Notes: generated from the letters alone by a model not told the origin. Positions 27,531-38,400 are shown, numbered from the stretch's first letter. The stretch is DNA of 64,000 bases from Chitinophagaceae bacterium (GCA_947446645.1 CANFHA010000002.1:62001-126000), one strand, 5' to 3'. A program made the numbers and translations.

Positions 27531-28593
27531 ATGCGAGTTTTGAATTTTATAAATGTAGCAATAGCTGCGTGTGTGCCGCTTGGCATCGTGGCCTGCCATT
27601 CTGATAAGCAGCCCAAAGCAAGCAGCCCGGTGCCCGTGGTGGACGTGATGGTTGTAAAACCGAGGCCGGTCAGCAATTTAATAGAGGTTAACGGGTCAAT
27701 AATAGCAAACCAGTACGTAGGAGCTGCATCCGGAAGTTGCGGGCCGTATCACGTACCTCAATGTGCACGAAGGGCAGAAGATCGCAAAAGGCGCCCTTGT
27801 AGCGCGTATCAACGCTGAAGACCTTGAGGCTCAGCTAAATAAAGCACGTGTGCAACTGGACCTTGCTGTAAAAACGGAGACCCGGTTAAAGAAACTGCTG
27901 GATATAAACGGTGTAAACCAGGCAGACTATGACGCCATGGTAAGCCAGATAAACACTACTAAGGCGGACATGAAATATTATTCGGCATTGATAGATAAAA
28001 CTATGGTCCGAGCGCCATTTTCAGGCACTCTAGGGCTTCGTAATGTGAGTCTCGGCGCATTTGTGTCCACTACAGACCTTATTGCCTCCCTGCAGCAGCT
28101 GGACAGTTTGAAGATAGATTTTACGCTGCCCGACCAGTATAGCCAGTCGCTAAAAAAAGGCGATACTATTTCTGTGTTGCCAGATGGGGCGGATAAAAAG
28201 AAGCAGAAGGCAACGGTATTGGCAATAGAACCACAGGTAAACACAAATACGCGAAGCATAAAGGTGCGGGCGCTGCTGAGTGGCGGTGGCGGTAATATTG
28301 GCGCATTTGCCAAGGTATATGTAGATGTGGGGACCAACGCAAGTGCGATCGTAGTGCCCGCCAACTGTATCATTCCGGATGATAAAAGTAACAAAGTGAT
28401 TGTGGTAAGGAGCGGCAAATCGGTATATACAGATGTGAAAACGGGGATAAGGCAGGCAAGCAATATAGAGATAACCAGCGGGCTGAGGGAGGGCGACTCA
28501 GTAGTGGTAAGCGGTATTATGTTTACCCGGGCTAACGGTGCGGTGAAAGTAAGAGGGGTAAAGCAACAAGATGAAATGCCACAGGTGAAATAA
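27531..28593 (+). pseudogene. RND efflux membrane-fusion (adaptor) protein, frameshifted
   Basis: Two overlapping frames make one protein. The first (from ATG 27531) has a signal/lipoprotein-like start (IVACHSD) and reads correctly to INGS-type IIANQYV; after an extra G in the GG at 27720-27721 it drifts. Removing one G restores V-E-L-H-P-E-V-A-G-R-I-T-Y-L-N-V-H-E-G-Q-K and the second frame (open from 27763), giving about 353 residues. The second part has the coiled-coil hairpin (AQLNKARVQLDLAVKTETRLKK split around 100-125), the barrel segment VRAPFSGTLGLRNVSLGAFV and a C-terminal membrane-proximal domain. It would link pump and TolC in the periplasm. A sequencing error is a real alternative to a broken gene. 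Confidence 0.85.
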
Positions 28594-28621
28594 TTTTTTC
28601 TAACATTCAGCGAACGCGAAA

Positions 28622-31600
28622 ATGAATATTTCTGAACTCTCACTTAAGCGCCTGGTACTGGCTATAGTGATGAATATAATGATAGTGCTGTTTGGCGTGG
28701 TAGGGTATTCCTTTCTTGCCGTACGCGACTATCCCAGTATTGATCCGCCGGTAATAACGGTGAGCACCTCCTATGCCGGCGCTAATGCCGATGTAATGGA
28801 AAACCAGATCACTGAGCCGCTGGAAAAACAGATAAACGGTGTACCGGGTATCAGGACAATCTCTTCATCGAGTGCACTGGGCAGCAGCACAATAACGATT
28901 GAGTTTAATGTGGGAGTGAACCTGGAGGCCGCAGCAAGCGATGTGCGTGACAAAGTAAGCCAGGCAAACAGGTCGCTACCTGCCGACATTGATGCCCCAC
29001 CAATTGTATCTAAGGCAGATGCGAATAGCGATTTTATTTTGCTGCTGGCTGTTCAGAGTCACACCAAAAGCATATTGGAACTGAGCAACTATGCCGAGAA
29101 TGTATTGCAACAAAGACTGCAGACTATAAACGATGTTAGTGCCATCAATATATTCGGCGATAAAATGTACGCCATGCGTATATGGCTGAATACGGATAAG
29201 ATGAACGTTTACAATGTTTCTTTCTCTGATATCAGCACTGCAATAAATAATGAGAACGTCGACGTGCCGCCAGGTAAGATCTATGGCAATAATACCGAGA
29301 TCATTATCCGTAGTATGGCGCGCCTGAGTACCGAAGACGAATTCCGGAATGTCATCGTCAGGCAGGACAGTACTGGTATCGTTCGCCTCAGAGATGTGGC
29401 GCGCGTAGAGCTGGGCCCGCAAAATGAAGAACAAAGCTGGAAGCTTAACGGAGGGTACGGTATAGGTTTGGCCGTGATACCGCAACCGGGTGCCAATAAC
29501 ATAGCCATCGCCGATGAGTTTAAGAGGCGTGTAAAGGAACTGCAGCAATCTGTAGCAACGTCTGATATTCAGCTTACGCTGCTTATTGACAACACAAGGA
29601 ACATTCGCAATTCACTTAATGAGGTAAAAGAAACTTTGCTGATCGCCTTTGTGCTGGTGGTGCTTGTTATCTTCTTCTTTTTCCGCAATTGGCTCATAGC
29701 GCTACGCCCGCTTATAGATATACCTATATCGCTGGTCGCCACATTCTTTATCATGTACATTGCCGGTTTTACCATTAATGTGCTCACCTTACTGGGCATA
29801 GTGCTGGCAACCGGGCTGGTGGTAGATGATGGTATCGTGGTGACAGAAAACATATTCCGCAAGCTGGAGGAAGGCATGGATATACGTAAAGCGGCGCTGG
29901 AGGGGAGCAAGGAGATTTTCTTTGCGGTGATCTCTACCTCCATTACATTGGCTATCGTATTCTGCCGGTTATATTCTTACAGGGGTTTGTAGGCAGCTTG
30001 TTTCGCGAGTTTGGTATTGTTGTGGGCTCTGCAGTGCTTATATCAGCCTTTGTTTCGCTCACCATTACACCTGTGCTCAATGTATATCTTACGAAGAAGG
30101 ACTCCGGCCATGGTAAGTTTTACGAGCGCACCGAACCTTTTTTCAAAGGTATGGAGGATGGTTATAAGCGGCTGCTCACCAGCTTTATTAAACAGCGATG
30201 GATAGCATGGGTGATCATTGTGGTTTGTGGTCTGGTAATATGGTTTACAGGTTCGCGGTTGCAAAGTGAGATAGCCCCGCTGGAAGACAGGAACAATATG
30301 CGTTTCAATCTTACCGGGCCGGAGGGTACCAGCTATACCAATATGCTGGGCTATGCTGATAAGTTTGTAAACTTCCTGTACGACTCCATTCCTGAGCGCC
30401 AGTTTACGTTTCTTTCTGCCCCGGGTGGTGGTGGCGGTGGGGGTAATATTGTAAACGTAGCGTCGGGGCGGCTGGGGCTTATTGATGCGGATGAAAGGAG
30501 CCGCAGCCAAAGCGAAATAGCAGCCGATATCACAAAGAAGATCAACAGGTTTAACGATACGAGGATATTCGTGATACGGGAGCAGACGATTGCGGTGGGA
30601 TCGAGTTCGCGGTCTGGGCTGCCTGTGCAGTTTGTCATGCAGAATCTCGATTTTGACACGCTGAAGGCTTATATACCCAGGTTTTTGGAGGAAGCCAGGA
30701 AGGATAAAACATTTGCCAACGTTGATGTGAACCTTAAATTCAATAAGCCGGAAATACAACTTTCGGTAGACCGGATTAAGACCAAGGACCTGGGACTGAC
30801 AGCAAAGGAAGTGATGACAGCAGTGCAATCGGCATACAGCGGCGGGCGGCTTGACTATTTTATCATGAATGGCGAACAGTATTCGGTAATAACCCAGGTA
30901 GAGCGCGCAGACAGGAATAAGCCGGCCGATATAACCAAGTTGTATGTAAATAACAATAAGGGCGTACCTATTCCACTCAGTGAGGAGGTACACCTTGTGG
31001 AAAGTAGCAGCCCATCCATATTGTACCATTTCAACCGCTATAAGTCAGCTACGATCTCAGCATCGCTGGCGCCCGGTAAAACGATAGGCGATGGAGTAAA
31101 ATCAATGCAGGAGATTGGCAAACGTGTGCTGCCAGGTGGTTTTCAGAAATCACTTTACGGAGCGTCCCGCGACTTTACAGAAAGTTCGTCCAATACAATT
31201 TTCGCCTTTAGCCTTGCACTCATACTCATATACCTTGTTCTTGCGGCGCAGTTCGAGAGCTTTAAAGACCCTTTTACTATAATGCTTACGGTGCCGCTGG
31301 CACTGGCCGGTGCCTTATTGAGTCTCTACATTTTTAATCAGACCCTGAATATATTCTCAGAGATTGGCATGATCATGCTGGTAGGGCTGGTGACAAAAAA
31401 CGGTATACTCATCGTGGAATTTGCCAACAAAAAGCGGGAGACGGAAGGCCTGTCGAAAGTGGATGGGGTAATTGAAGGTGCAACACAAAGGCTGAGACCA
31501 ATATTAATGACCAGTCTTGCTACTTCGCTTGGCGCGCTGCCAATTGCATTGAGCCTTGGCGCGGCTTCAACCAGTCGCATCCCTATGGGTATAGTCGTAG

Positions 31601-31743
31601 TTGGTGGCGTGCTGTTTTCCTTAATTCTTACGCTCCTTGTTATCCCTGCTATCTACACTTATTTATCCGGAGAACATAAAAAGGCTGTGGGGCCTGCCAG
31701 TGAAAATATCATTGATTCTGAATCGAAAAATACTACTACATGA
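28622..31743 (+). pseudogene. RND multidrug efflux pump (AcrB/MexB-like), frameshifted
   Basis: Together the two frames (28622-29992 and 29998-31743) make about 1040 residues, the full RND length, with twelve membrane segments, two periplasmic loops and the TM4 acidic pair in GLVVDDGIVVTENIF. The frame is lost at about 29962: the bases read GTATTCTGCCGG where one more C gives V-F-L-P-V-I-F-L-Q-G-F-V-G-S, the expected continuation. The second part contains the matching TM10-12 region (AAQFESFKDP, GLVTKNGILIVEFAN). It would export drugs or lipids using proton motive force. The lesion is a single-base deletion in a CC, so base-calling error must be excluded. Confidence 0.88.
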
Positions 31744-33035
31744 GACAGCTGATTTTCTTATTTCTCTTATCGTTGACAATGACTGCTGATGCGCAGCAGC
31801 TGAAACTCAATGATGCTGTAAGTATAGCGCTTAAGAATAGCCTGAATGTTCGGATCGCGAAGAACAGCGAAAAGATCGCGGCCATAAATAATAGTTACGG
31901 TATTGCCGGTGGGCTACCGCTGGTGGTTGCCTCAGCCACGGACTATGAGCAGCTCACCAACATTGACCAGCAGTATGCGGATGTGACGCGAAATACACAG
32001 CGCAACAATGCGGTATCAAACAATTTGCAGGGTTCGCTGGCGGGCACCATACTCCTGTTTAACGGCAGCAGGGTAGTAAATGCAAAGGGAAGACTGGACT
32101 TAACCCACCAGCAATCTGAGCAGTACCTGGTATCCCGCACTATGCTTGTAGCGGCTAATGTAATGCTCAAATACTATGATATAATACGCCAGCAGAGCTA
32201 TGGTAAAACGTTGACAAAGTCGATAGAAGTGTCACAAAGGAAGCTGGACATCATCAAAGCCCAGCAAAGCGTAGGGATGGCAAACAATGCGGACCTCTTC
32301 CAGGCCCAGGTAGACCTGAATACACAAGTGCTGGCGCTGCAGACGCAGCAACTCGTGATTGATCAAGGTAAGGCTGACTTACTTACGTTGCTCACCCTCA
32401 ATCCTGACTCAACAGTAGCCATAGAAGATACCATACTCGTTGACAGGGAAGTGAGGCTGGATACTTTGCTAAACAGCATTAATAACAATCCGGATATTGT
32501 AGCTGCCGATTACCAGGTGGAAATAAACAGGTTTCTGCAGCGGGAAACGGCGGCCCAACGCTATCCTTCGCTTAACTTAAATGGTGGATACAACATAGGG
32601 CGGTCGCAGTACGCGGCAGGTTTTACGTTGCTGAATCAGCAGGTAGGACCGTATGCAGGGCTTGGACTAAACGTACCTATCTTCAATGGAACCATTTACA
32701 AAAGGCAACAGCAGATAGCGGGCATAAATACCAATACTGCGCGACTGGTAAGGGATACGCTGGTACTTAACTATACCGCAAGCATAGTAAAGAACTGGCA
32801 GGCCTACACCAGCAACCTGCACCAGCTGGAGACGGCAAAGCAAAATTTTGACATAGCAACAAAGCTCCTTGATCTGGTAATGCAGCGGTTTCAGCTAAGG
32901 CAGAATACAATACTGGATGTGGAGAATGCTCAGCAAAGCTTTGAGAATGCCGCTAACCAGCTCATTAATATTGAGTACGCAGCTAAGGCTTCCGAGATAC
33001 AGCTAAAGCGCATAACTAACCGGCTGGATCTATAA
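31740..33035 (+). CDS. TolC-family outer-membrane efflux protein
   Basis: 431 residues with a signal peptide ending TADAQ. Its start overlaps the pump's stop (ATGA at 31740-31743), so it is translationally coupled and completes the adaptor-pump-channel operon. Long amphipathic helices such as LDLTHQQSEQYLVSRT, QRKLDIIKAQQSVGMANN and LQTQQLVIDQGKADLLTLL match the two outer-membrane-efflux repeats; the C-terminal copy begins near LLDLVMQRFQLRQNTILDVE. The gene is intact although both upstream partners are frameshifted. Confidence 0.9.
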   Translation: MRQLIFLFLLSLTMTADAQQLKLNDAVSIALKNSLNVRIAKNSEKIAAINNSYGIAGGLPLVVASATDYEQLTNIDQQYADVTRNTQRNNAVSNNLQGSLAGTILLFNGSRVVNAKGRLDLTHQQSEQYLVSRTMLVAANVMLKYYDIIRQQSYGKTLTKSIEVSQRKLDIIKAQQSVGMANNADLFQAQVDLNTQVLALQTQQLVIDQGKADLLTLLTLNPDSTVAIEDTILVDREVRLDTLLNSINNNPDIVAADYQVEINRFLQRETAAQRYPSLNLNGGYNIGRSQYAAGFTLLNQQVGPYAGLGLNVPIFNGTIYKRQQQIAGINTNTARLVRDTLVLNYTASIVKNWQAYTSNLHQLETAKQNFDIATKLLDLVMQRFQLRQNTILDVENAQQSFENAANQLINIEYAAKASEIQLKRITNRLDL

Positions 33036-33128
33036 AGTAAGATGCATATGAAATCGGTTATATGTTTTGCTGCACAAACAGTTTAATGATTGTTGTCAGT
33101 TAAAGAACATCTTTTTATCATCTTGCCT

Positions 33129-33136
33129 TATATTTG
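33129..33136 (+). promoter_or_regulatory. Putative -7 box of mdh
   Basis: TATATTTG fits TAnnTTTG and lies 39 bases upstream of the mdh ATG, in the 140-base gap after the TolC gene. No TTG is seen at the standard spacing. Confidence 0.45.
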
Positions 33137-33175
33137 CGCCAATTATAATTACTTAACCAACAAAAATATAGATAG

Positions 33176-34117
33176 ATGAAAGTAACCGTAGTGGGTGCAG
33201 GAGCAGTAGGCGCAACATGTGCCGACAACATAGCCCGCAAAGAACTGGCTGAAGAACTGGTATTATTGGACATCAAAGAAGGCTTTGCTGAAGGCAAGGC
33301 GCTTGATATCACACAGACGGCATCGCTGCTGGGCTTTGATACAAATGTGATTGGCGTAACCAATGATTATACCAAGACTGCCAATTCAGATGTTTGTGTG
33401 ATCACATCTGGTATACCACGCAAGCCAGGTATGACACGTGAAGAGCTGATAGGCACAAATGCACGCATTGTAGATGAAGTGTGTAAGAACCTGTTACAGT
33501 ACTCACCCAACACGATCATAGTGGTTATATCTAACCCTATGGACACTATGACTTACCTCGCTCTTAAATCTACAGGCTTACCTAAGAACCGCGTAATAGG
33601 CATGGGCGGTATACTGGACAGCGCAAGGTTTAAAACTTACCTGCAAAAGGAACTGAATTGCTCTCAGAACGACCTGCATGCAACCGTTATTGGTGGTCAT
33701 GGTGATACAACTATGATACCTCTTACACGCCTCGCTACCATAAACAGTACGCCAGTATCTAATATGCTGAGTGCTGAAAAGCTGAAGCAGGTAGCTGCTG
33801 ATACAATGGTTGGTGGTGCAACGCTTACTAAATATCTTGGCACATCAGCATGGTATGCACCAGGTGCGGCCGGAGCTGCGCTGGTAGAATCTATCATACG
33901 TAACGAGCGTAAAGTATTCCCTTGCTGTGTGTACCTGGAAGGGGAGTATGGACAGAACGATATATGCCTGGGTGTACCTGTAGTAATAGGCAAGAACGGC
34001 TGGGAGAAGATAATAGACTACAAGCTGAACGAAGAAGAGCAGGCTGCTTTCAACAAGTCAGCTGAGGCCGTTAGCAGCATGAATAAAGTGCTGGAAACAC
34101 TGGCATTCAGTCTTTAA
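33176..34117 (+). CDS. mdh: Malate dehydrogenase (LDH-like type)
   Basis: 313 residues, the standard length. The NAD-binding VGAGAVGATCADNIA at 5-19 is followed by Asp at the end of strand 2 (LLDIKEG), the substrate-Arg loop SGIPRKPGMTREELIG, NPMDTMTYLA, and the catalytic region VIGGHGDTTMIPL with its histidine. It interconverts malate and oxaloacetate in the TCA cycle in the cytoplasm. The GMTREEL loop with Arg-Lys and the PMDTM phrase favour malate over lactate. A strong hairpin terminator follows 21 bases after the stop. Confidence 0.96.
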   Translation: MKVTVVGAGAVGATCADNIARKELAEELVLLDIKEGFAEGKALDITQTASLLGFDTNVIGVTNDYTKTANSDVCVITSGIPRKPGMTREELIGTNARIVDEVCKNLLQYSPNTIIVVISNPMDTMTYLALKSTGLPKNRVIGMGGILDSARFKTYLQKELNCSQNDLHATVIGGHGDTTMIPLTRLATINSTPVSNMLSAEKLKQVAADTMVGGATLTKYLGTSAWYAPGAAGAALVESIIRNERKVFPCCVYLEGEYGQNDICLGVPVVIGKNGWEKIIDYKLNEEEQAAFNKSAEAVSSMNKVLETLAFSL

Positions 34118-34137
34118 TAAATTGGATCAAAAAGCAG

Positions 34138-34165
34138 GAAATGCCCCGCAACCGCGGGGCATTTC
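34138..34165 (+). terminator. Terminator hairpin after mdh
   Basis: A perfect 12-base stem (34138-34149 with 34154-34165, GAAATGCCCCGC) closes on a 4-base AACC loop. It lies between mdh and the converging BON gene; the T-tract after it is weak on the plus strand. Confidence 0.75.
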
Positions 34166-34206
34166 TGTTATAGGCAATTGTAAAAAGGCAATGAAATACC
34201 TTTCAA

Positions 34207-35376
34207 TTAGGCCATTGAGTTACGTTTGTTCTTATCGCTTCCGTTGTTAGCGTGGTCCTGGCTTTGCGACGCTGTTTTTGAAGCTGAAGAAGGAGTTGAA
34301 GATGAGCGGGATGTGCTGCCTGCAGACGTAGCAGATTCTGCGCCTGTCCTTGAGCTTCCCTGCTTTACGCGAATGCTGTTCTCCACGTTTGATACACCGG
34401 AGATCGCCTCCGCTATGTCTTCGGCACGGCGCTTTGCTTCACGGCTCTCAACTGTGCCGCTCAGCTTTACTTCGCCATTAGTTACCGTCACTTCTATATC
34501 AGATGCATCCAGTTGGTGATCGTCTGTGAGGCGATCGTTAATGTCATCTTTTATGCGTTCATCAGAGCGCTTGTAGCCTTTTGGGCCTTTGCCTTTATGT
34601 TCGCCATATTGTGTGTCGTTTCCGCTGTTGCTGTTGCGGTCACCCCACTGAGATCCGCTTGTTCTGCCGTTGCGGCCCTGGTTGCCCCACTCGCTGCGTC
34701 CCTGGCCCATGTTGCCGCCCCATTGGTTACCACCCTGACCATAGTTGCTGCCCCACTGCGAGCCGCCCTGACCCTGTGAGCCGCCACGGTTTTCGTTGCT
34801 GCTATAGCGCGATCCGCTCTGACCATAATTGCTGTTTCCAGACTGAGATCCGTACTTTCCGCCACGCTCCTGGTTTTGCCAGTCATTCCTTTCATTACGG
34901 CCGCCATACTGAGATTCACTGTTGTAATCACCACCCTGGTATCCACGACCGCCACCAAACTGGCCATCGTTACTGCGGCCGCCATATTGTTGGCCACCAT
35001 AGCCACTGTTCCACTGCTGGCCTGCGCCAAATTCGCGGCCTTCGCTGCCATGGCCACGACCGTAAGATGAGCCCTGGTTGCGGTTTGTGTCGCGTGTTGG
35101 CTCGTCCCATTCACGGTTTGCTCCGCTACCATAGTTGCGGCCTGCATAGTTGCTGCCCTGGTTATAATCTTCGCTGCCGTTGTAGCTTTCATACTGGTTG
35201 CTGGTGCGGTTCCTGCGCTGCTGATCGCGTGATCCACCGAAGCTGCCGCTATCTTCGTCGTTCTGGTTTGTAGTGCGCTGAACGTAGTTGCTGCTTTCGT
35301 TCTGCGACGAGCGGTCTGTGTCATTGTAGTCGCGTTCAGAATTAGAGGTGTTCTGGTACTTGCGATTGTTTTCCAT
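34207..35376 (-). CDS. BON-domain protein with a long disordered Gly/Asn/Ser/Gln-rich region
   Basis: 389 residues, without signal peptide. Residues 1-265 are low complexity, dominated by Gly, Ser, Asn, Gln, Tyr and Arg, with imperfect repeats such as QWGSNYGQGG, QWGGNMGQGR and QWGDRNSN. A BON domain follows at about 272-345 (ERIKDDINDRLTDDHQLDAS then IEVTVTNGEVKLSGTVESRE), a fold that binds phospholipid in OsmY-like proteins. A Ser/Thr-rich tail (345-389) ends the protein. The composition resembles prion-like, RGG-type segments, so self-association is plausible (inference). Low complexity also opens long antisense frames here, which I do not accept as genes. Confidence 0.8.
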   Translation of the reverse strand: MENNRKYQNTSNSERDYNDTDRSSQNESSNYVQRTTNQNDEDSGSFGGSRDQQRRNRTSNQYESYNGSEDYNQGSNYAGRNYGSGANREWDEPTRDTNRNQGSSYGRGHGSEGREFGAGQQWNSGYGGQQYGGRSNDGQFGGGRGYQGGDYNSESQYGGRNERNDWQNQERGGKYGSQSGNSNYGQSGSRYSSNENRGGSQGQGGSQWGSNYGQGGNQWGGNMGQGRSEWGNQGRNGRTSGSQWGDRNSNSGNDTQYGEHKGKGPKGYKRSDERIKDDINDRLTDDHQLDASDIEVTVTNGEVKLSGTVESREAKRRAEDIAEAISGVSNVENSIRVKQGSSRTGAESATSAGSTSRSSSTPSSASKTASQSQDHANNGSDKNKRNSMA

Positions 35377-35569
35377 CGTAGATTGGCTTTTTTTTGAAAT
35401 GAAGAAATAAGTTTGCTTCCTTTTGCTAAAAAAAGTATGCCGACGAAGGAGGATGCCTGGTTAGTTTTTCACGGAACTGATAACCTGTTGATTTTTAAAA
35501 TGAGTGTTGGTTTTGCCCGATTTTAGCGGAGATGCGCAGTTGTGGAAAATGTGGACTGATGACACCCCA

Positions 35570-35613
35570 CATAATTAAAACTGCCCCCGAAAACGAGGGC
35601 AGCTTTAATTATG
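35570..35613 (-). terminator. Terminator hairpin after metK
   Basis: Two 20-base arms (35570-35589 and 35594-35613) pair with two mismatches around an AAAA loop. On the minus strand, metK's downstream side, the GC core CTGCCC is followed by TTTTAATT. The flank is symmetric, so it may also act on the other strand. Confidence 0.8.
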
Positions 35614-35630
35614 TGCGTAATTCAATTTGC

Positions 35631-36884
35631 TTATTTCAAGCCGAAGGCTTTTTTCACTTTTGCTACGTAGTCGAGTTTTTCCCACGTAAAGAGATCCACC
35701 TTCATTGTCTTGGTTTTGCCATCAGCGCTTTTGAAGGTTTTAGTTACTGTCTCCGGTTTGCGGCCCATGTGGCCGTAGGCTGCAGCTTCGCTGTACATAG
35801 GAGAGCGAAGTTTCAGGCGCTGCTCTATGAAGTAAGGGCGCATATCAAATATTTCGCCTACTACTTTTGCTATCTGGCCATCGCTCATGTCCACCTTGCC
35901 TGTTCCGTAAGTCTGAACGTAGATGCCCATAGGCTGTGCTACGCCTATAGCGTAAGACACCTGTACCAGCACTTCGTCGCAAACACCGGCTGCTACCAGG
36001 TTCTTGGCAATATGCCTTGTAGCATATGCCGCAGAGCGGTCAACCTTGCTTGGATCTTTACCAGAGAAAGCACCGCCACCGTGTGCGCCCTTACCACCGT
36101 AAGTATCTACGATGATCTTGCGGCCAGTGAGGCCTGTATCGCCGTGCGGGCCGCCTATTACGAACTTACCCGTAGGGTTGATGTGGTATTTTATTTTGTT
36201 GTTGAACAGATGCTCATGCTGAGGATAGCTCTTCAATACGCGTGGTATAAGAATCTCTTTTACATCCTTCATGATCCTTGACTGCATTTTTTTCTCTTCA
36301 GCAAAGTCATCGTGCTGAGTAGAGATAACTATGGCATCAATACGTACCGGTTTGTTATCGTCGCTGTATTCCAGTGTTACCTGGCTTTTTGCGTCCGGAC
36401 GGAGGTACTTCATGTCTTTGCCTTCCTTGCGGATCTCGGCAAGAGTAAGCAACAGGTTGTGTGCAAGGTCGAGTGCGAGCGGCATGTAGTTGTCCGTCTC
36501 ATTGGTTGCATACCCGAACATCATGCCCTGGTCGCCAGCGCCCTGATCTTCTTTATTCTGTTTTTCAACGCCCTGATTGATATCCGCACTCTGCTCGTGA
36601 ATAGCAGATAGCACGCCGCAGGAATGCGCTTCAAACATATACTCGCTCTTGGTATAGCCGATCTTTGCAATTACTTCACGTGCAATGGTTTGCACATCAA
36701 TATAAGTTTTGCACTTTACCTCGCCTGCCAGTACTACCTGGCCGGTTGTTACCAGCGTTTCGCAGGCTATTTTAGCCTGTGGGTCCCACGCCAGGAAGTT
36801 ATCAACGAGCGCGTCCGATATTTGGTCGGCAACCTTATCAGGATGCCCTTCTGATACTGATTCTGATGTAAATAGATACGACAT
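35631..36884 (-). CDS. metK: S-adenosylmethionine synthetase
   Basis: 417 residues. The N-terminal [20 protein letters not shown] is the MetK signature with the catalytic His of [41 protein letters not shown] (split) and [19 protein letters not shown] are the other nucleotide- and metal-binding motifs. It makes SAM from methionine and ATP in the cytoplasm. It is slightly longer than the enteric enzyme, as usual in Bacteroidetes, through an extra loop near residues 170-205. I saw no SAM riboswitch in its leader. Confidence 0.97.
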   Translation of the reverse strand: MSYLFTSESVSEGHPDKVADQISDALVDNFLAWDPQAKIACETLVTTGQVVLAGEVKCKTYIDVQTIAREVIAKIGYTKSEYMFEAHSCGVLSAIHEQSADINQGVEKQNKEDQGAGDQGMMFGYATNETDNYMPLALDLAHNLLLTLAEIRKEGKDMKYLRPDAKSQVTLEYSDDNKPVRIDAIVISTQHDDFAEEKKMQSRIMKDVKEILIPRVLKSYPQHEHLFNNKIKYHINPTGKFVIGGPHGDTGLTGRKIIVDTYGGKGAHGGGAFSGKDPSKVDRSAAYATRHIAKNLVAAGVCDEVLVQVSYAIGVAQPMGIYVQTYGTGKVDMSDGQIAKVVGEIFDMRPYFIEQRLKLRSPMYSEAAAYGHMGRKPETVTKTFKSADGKTKTMKVDLFTWEKLDYVAKVKKAFGLK

Positions 36885-37197
36885 TGTTAGAATAAAGAGA
36901 TTTTCTTGTTTGGAATATAATTTCGGACTTTTTTCAATTGGGCTGCAATTTAGGAATAGTTTAAGTGGATTACAACTTTATGTCGGATATATTAACATTT
37001 GGTGCGTATCGTAACTGTTCGCTGCCAACGCGGAGGAGCGTATCTGAGGATGTATTTATGTGCCTAAAGACCTTGATTGCCCAGCCACGGGCTCAATAAA
37101 TATCTGGCGGATATGGGGGGATTTCTTTTATACCGCGCTTATTATCCGTTCAATTCCGGTTGTAATTTAATGGCATAATTTTCTATGGTTCAATAAC
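36885..37197. other. 313-base divergent intergenic region between metK and the FAD oxidoreductase
   Basis: No open frame of interest. On the metK side TATATTCC resembles a weak -7 box; on the other side TAATTTTC at about 37176 is one base from TAnnTTTG and 15 bases before the ATG at 37198. A small GCCC-AGCCAC-GGGC stem occurs near 37080. No riboswitch fold or RNA gene is evident by eye. Confidence 0.4.
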
Positions 37198-38400
37198 ATG
37201 CATTTATTTTCACAGCAGCCTTACTGGTTAATGAAGGATGGAATTATCAACTCTTATCCATCTCTTACTCGGGACATATCCACAGACGTAGCTATAATGG
37301 GTGCTGGCATAAGCGGCGCGCTGGTGGCCTATTATCTTCGAAATTCCGGATTTAGTGTTACCGTACTGGACAGGCGGCATGTGGGTATGGGCAGCACGGC
37401 AGCCAGCACGGCTTTTCTGCAATATGAGATAGATACACCACTACATAAACTATGTGGCTATGTAGGTGAAGAAAACGCAGTAAGGAGCTATGAGCTATGC
37501 CGGCAGGCCATTTATATCATTGAAAATATATGTAAATTATTAAAGCCGGATTTTGATTTTCATATACGGCCCAGCCTCCAATACGCGACGTACCAAAAGC
37601 ACATGAACGACCTGCAAAAGGAATATGAGCTTCGGAAAAAACATGGCTTCGATGTAGCGTGGCTGGCCCCTGCCGACATCCAGGACAAATTCGGGATCAC
37701 AGCGCCCGGTGCCATTTTATCGGAGGATGGGGGCGAAGTTGATGCTTATATTCTTGCTCATGCCCTGATAGCTGCAGTGCATAAACAAGGTCATACCGTG
37801 CACAACAACACCAACATAGTAAACACTGAGCAGCGGGAGCGCGGCGTAGTACTGCACACTGAGGCCGGGTATAAAGTGAAAGCGAAAAAACTGATTGTTG
37901 CCTGCGGCTATGAAAGCCTGAAGTATGTACCGAAAAAAATAGCTGATATACATACTACCTATGCACTTGTATCGGAACCATTAGCAGATATTAAAGGGTG
38001 GTACAAGAGCAGCCTTGTATGGGAAACAGCTACTCCCTATCTGTATTTCAGAAGGGTGAACGGAGACCGGATATTAGTGGGCGGTAAAGACGATAATTAT
38101 CATCATCCTAATATGCTGCCCTCTGTTATAAGGAATAAGACTGCTATGCTGGAGACGGCATTTGGCAAGCGAATGAGGCATATACCCTTGAAAGCTGATT
38201 TTAGCTGGAGTGGTGCATTTGCTGTTACCAAGGACGGACTTCCTTATATAGGCCAGGTACCCGGAATACGAAACACTTATTTTGCATTAGGGTTTGGTGG
38301 CAATGGCATCACCTTCAGTGTTATTGCCGCAGATATCTTGAGGGATGAATTGTGCGGGAGGAAAAATGCAGATAGGGAACTGTTTACATTCAACAGGTAA
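37198..38400 (+). CDS. FAD-dependent oxidoreductase (DAO/PuuB-like)
   Basis: 400 residues. The Rossmann FAD motif VAIMGAGISGALVAYYL is at about residues 31-47 after a short leader, as in DAO-family amine oxidases such as gamma-glutamylputrescine oxidoreductase. RHVGMGSTAASTAFLQYEID, KLIVACGYES and the C-terminal FAD-binding segment TYFALGFGGNGITFSVIAAD are visible. It oxidises an amino acid or amine, but the substrate cannot be read from sequence alone. It stands alone, divergent from metK and convergent with the YtxH gene. Confidence 0.85.
   Translation: MHLFSQQPYWLMKDGIINSYPSLTRDISTDVAIMGAGISGALVAYYLRNSGFSVTVLDRRHVGMGSTAASTAFLQYEIDTPLHKLCGYVGEENAVRSYELCRQAIYIIENICKLLKPDFDFHIRPSLQYATYQKHMNDLQKEYELRKKHGFDVAWLAPADIQDKFGITAPGAILSEDGGEVDAYILAHALIAAVHKQGHTVHNNTNIVNTEQRERGVVLHTEAGYKVKAKKLIVACGYESLKYVPKKIADIHTTYALVSEPLADIKGWYKSSLVWETATPYLYFRRVNGDRILVGGKDDNYHHPNMLPSVIRNKTAMLETAFGKRMRHIPLKADFSWSGAFAVTKDGLPYIGQVPGIRNTYFALGFGGNGITFSVIAADILRDELCGRKNADRELFTFNR

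Noticed and set aside
30043-31029. 328-codon antisense open frame across the RND pump
   Set aside because: It is the shadow of an established gene; no recognisable domain or start signal.
34551-35324. Long open frames on both strands over the BON gene
   Set aside because: Low-complexity repeats keep several frames open; only the frame ending in a BON domain makes a recognisable protein.
36885-37197. SAM riboswitch in front of metK
   Set aside because: I could not find a convincing multi-stem SAM-binding architecture; the region is AT-rich without conserved core phrases.
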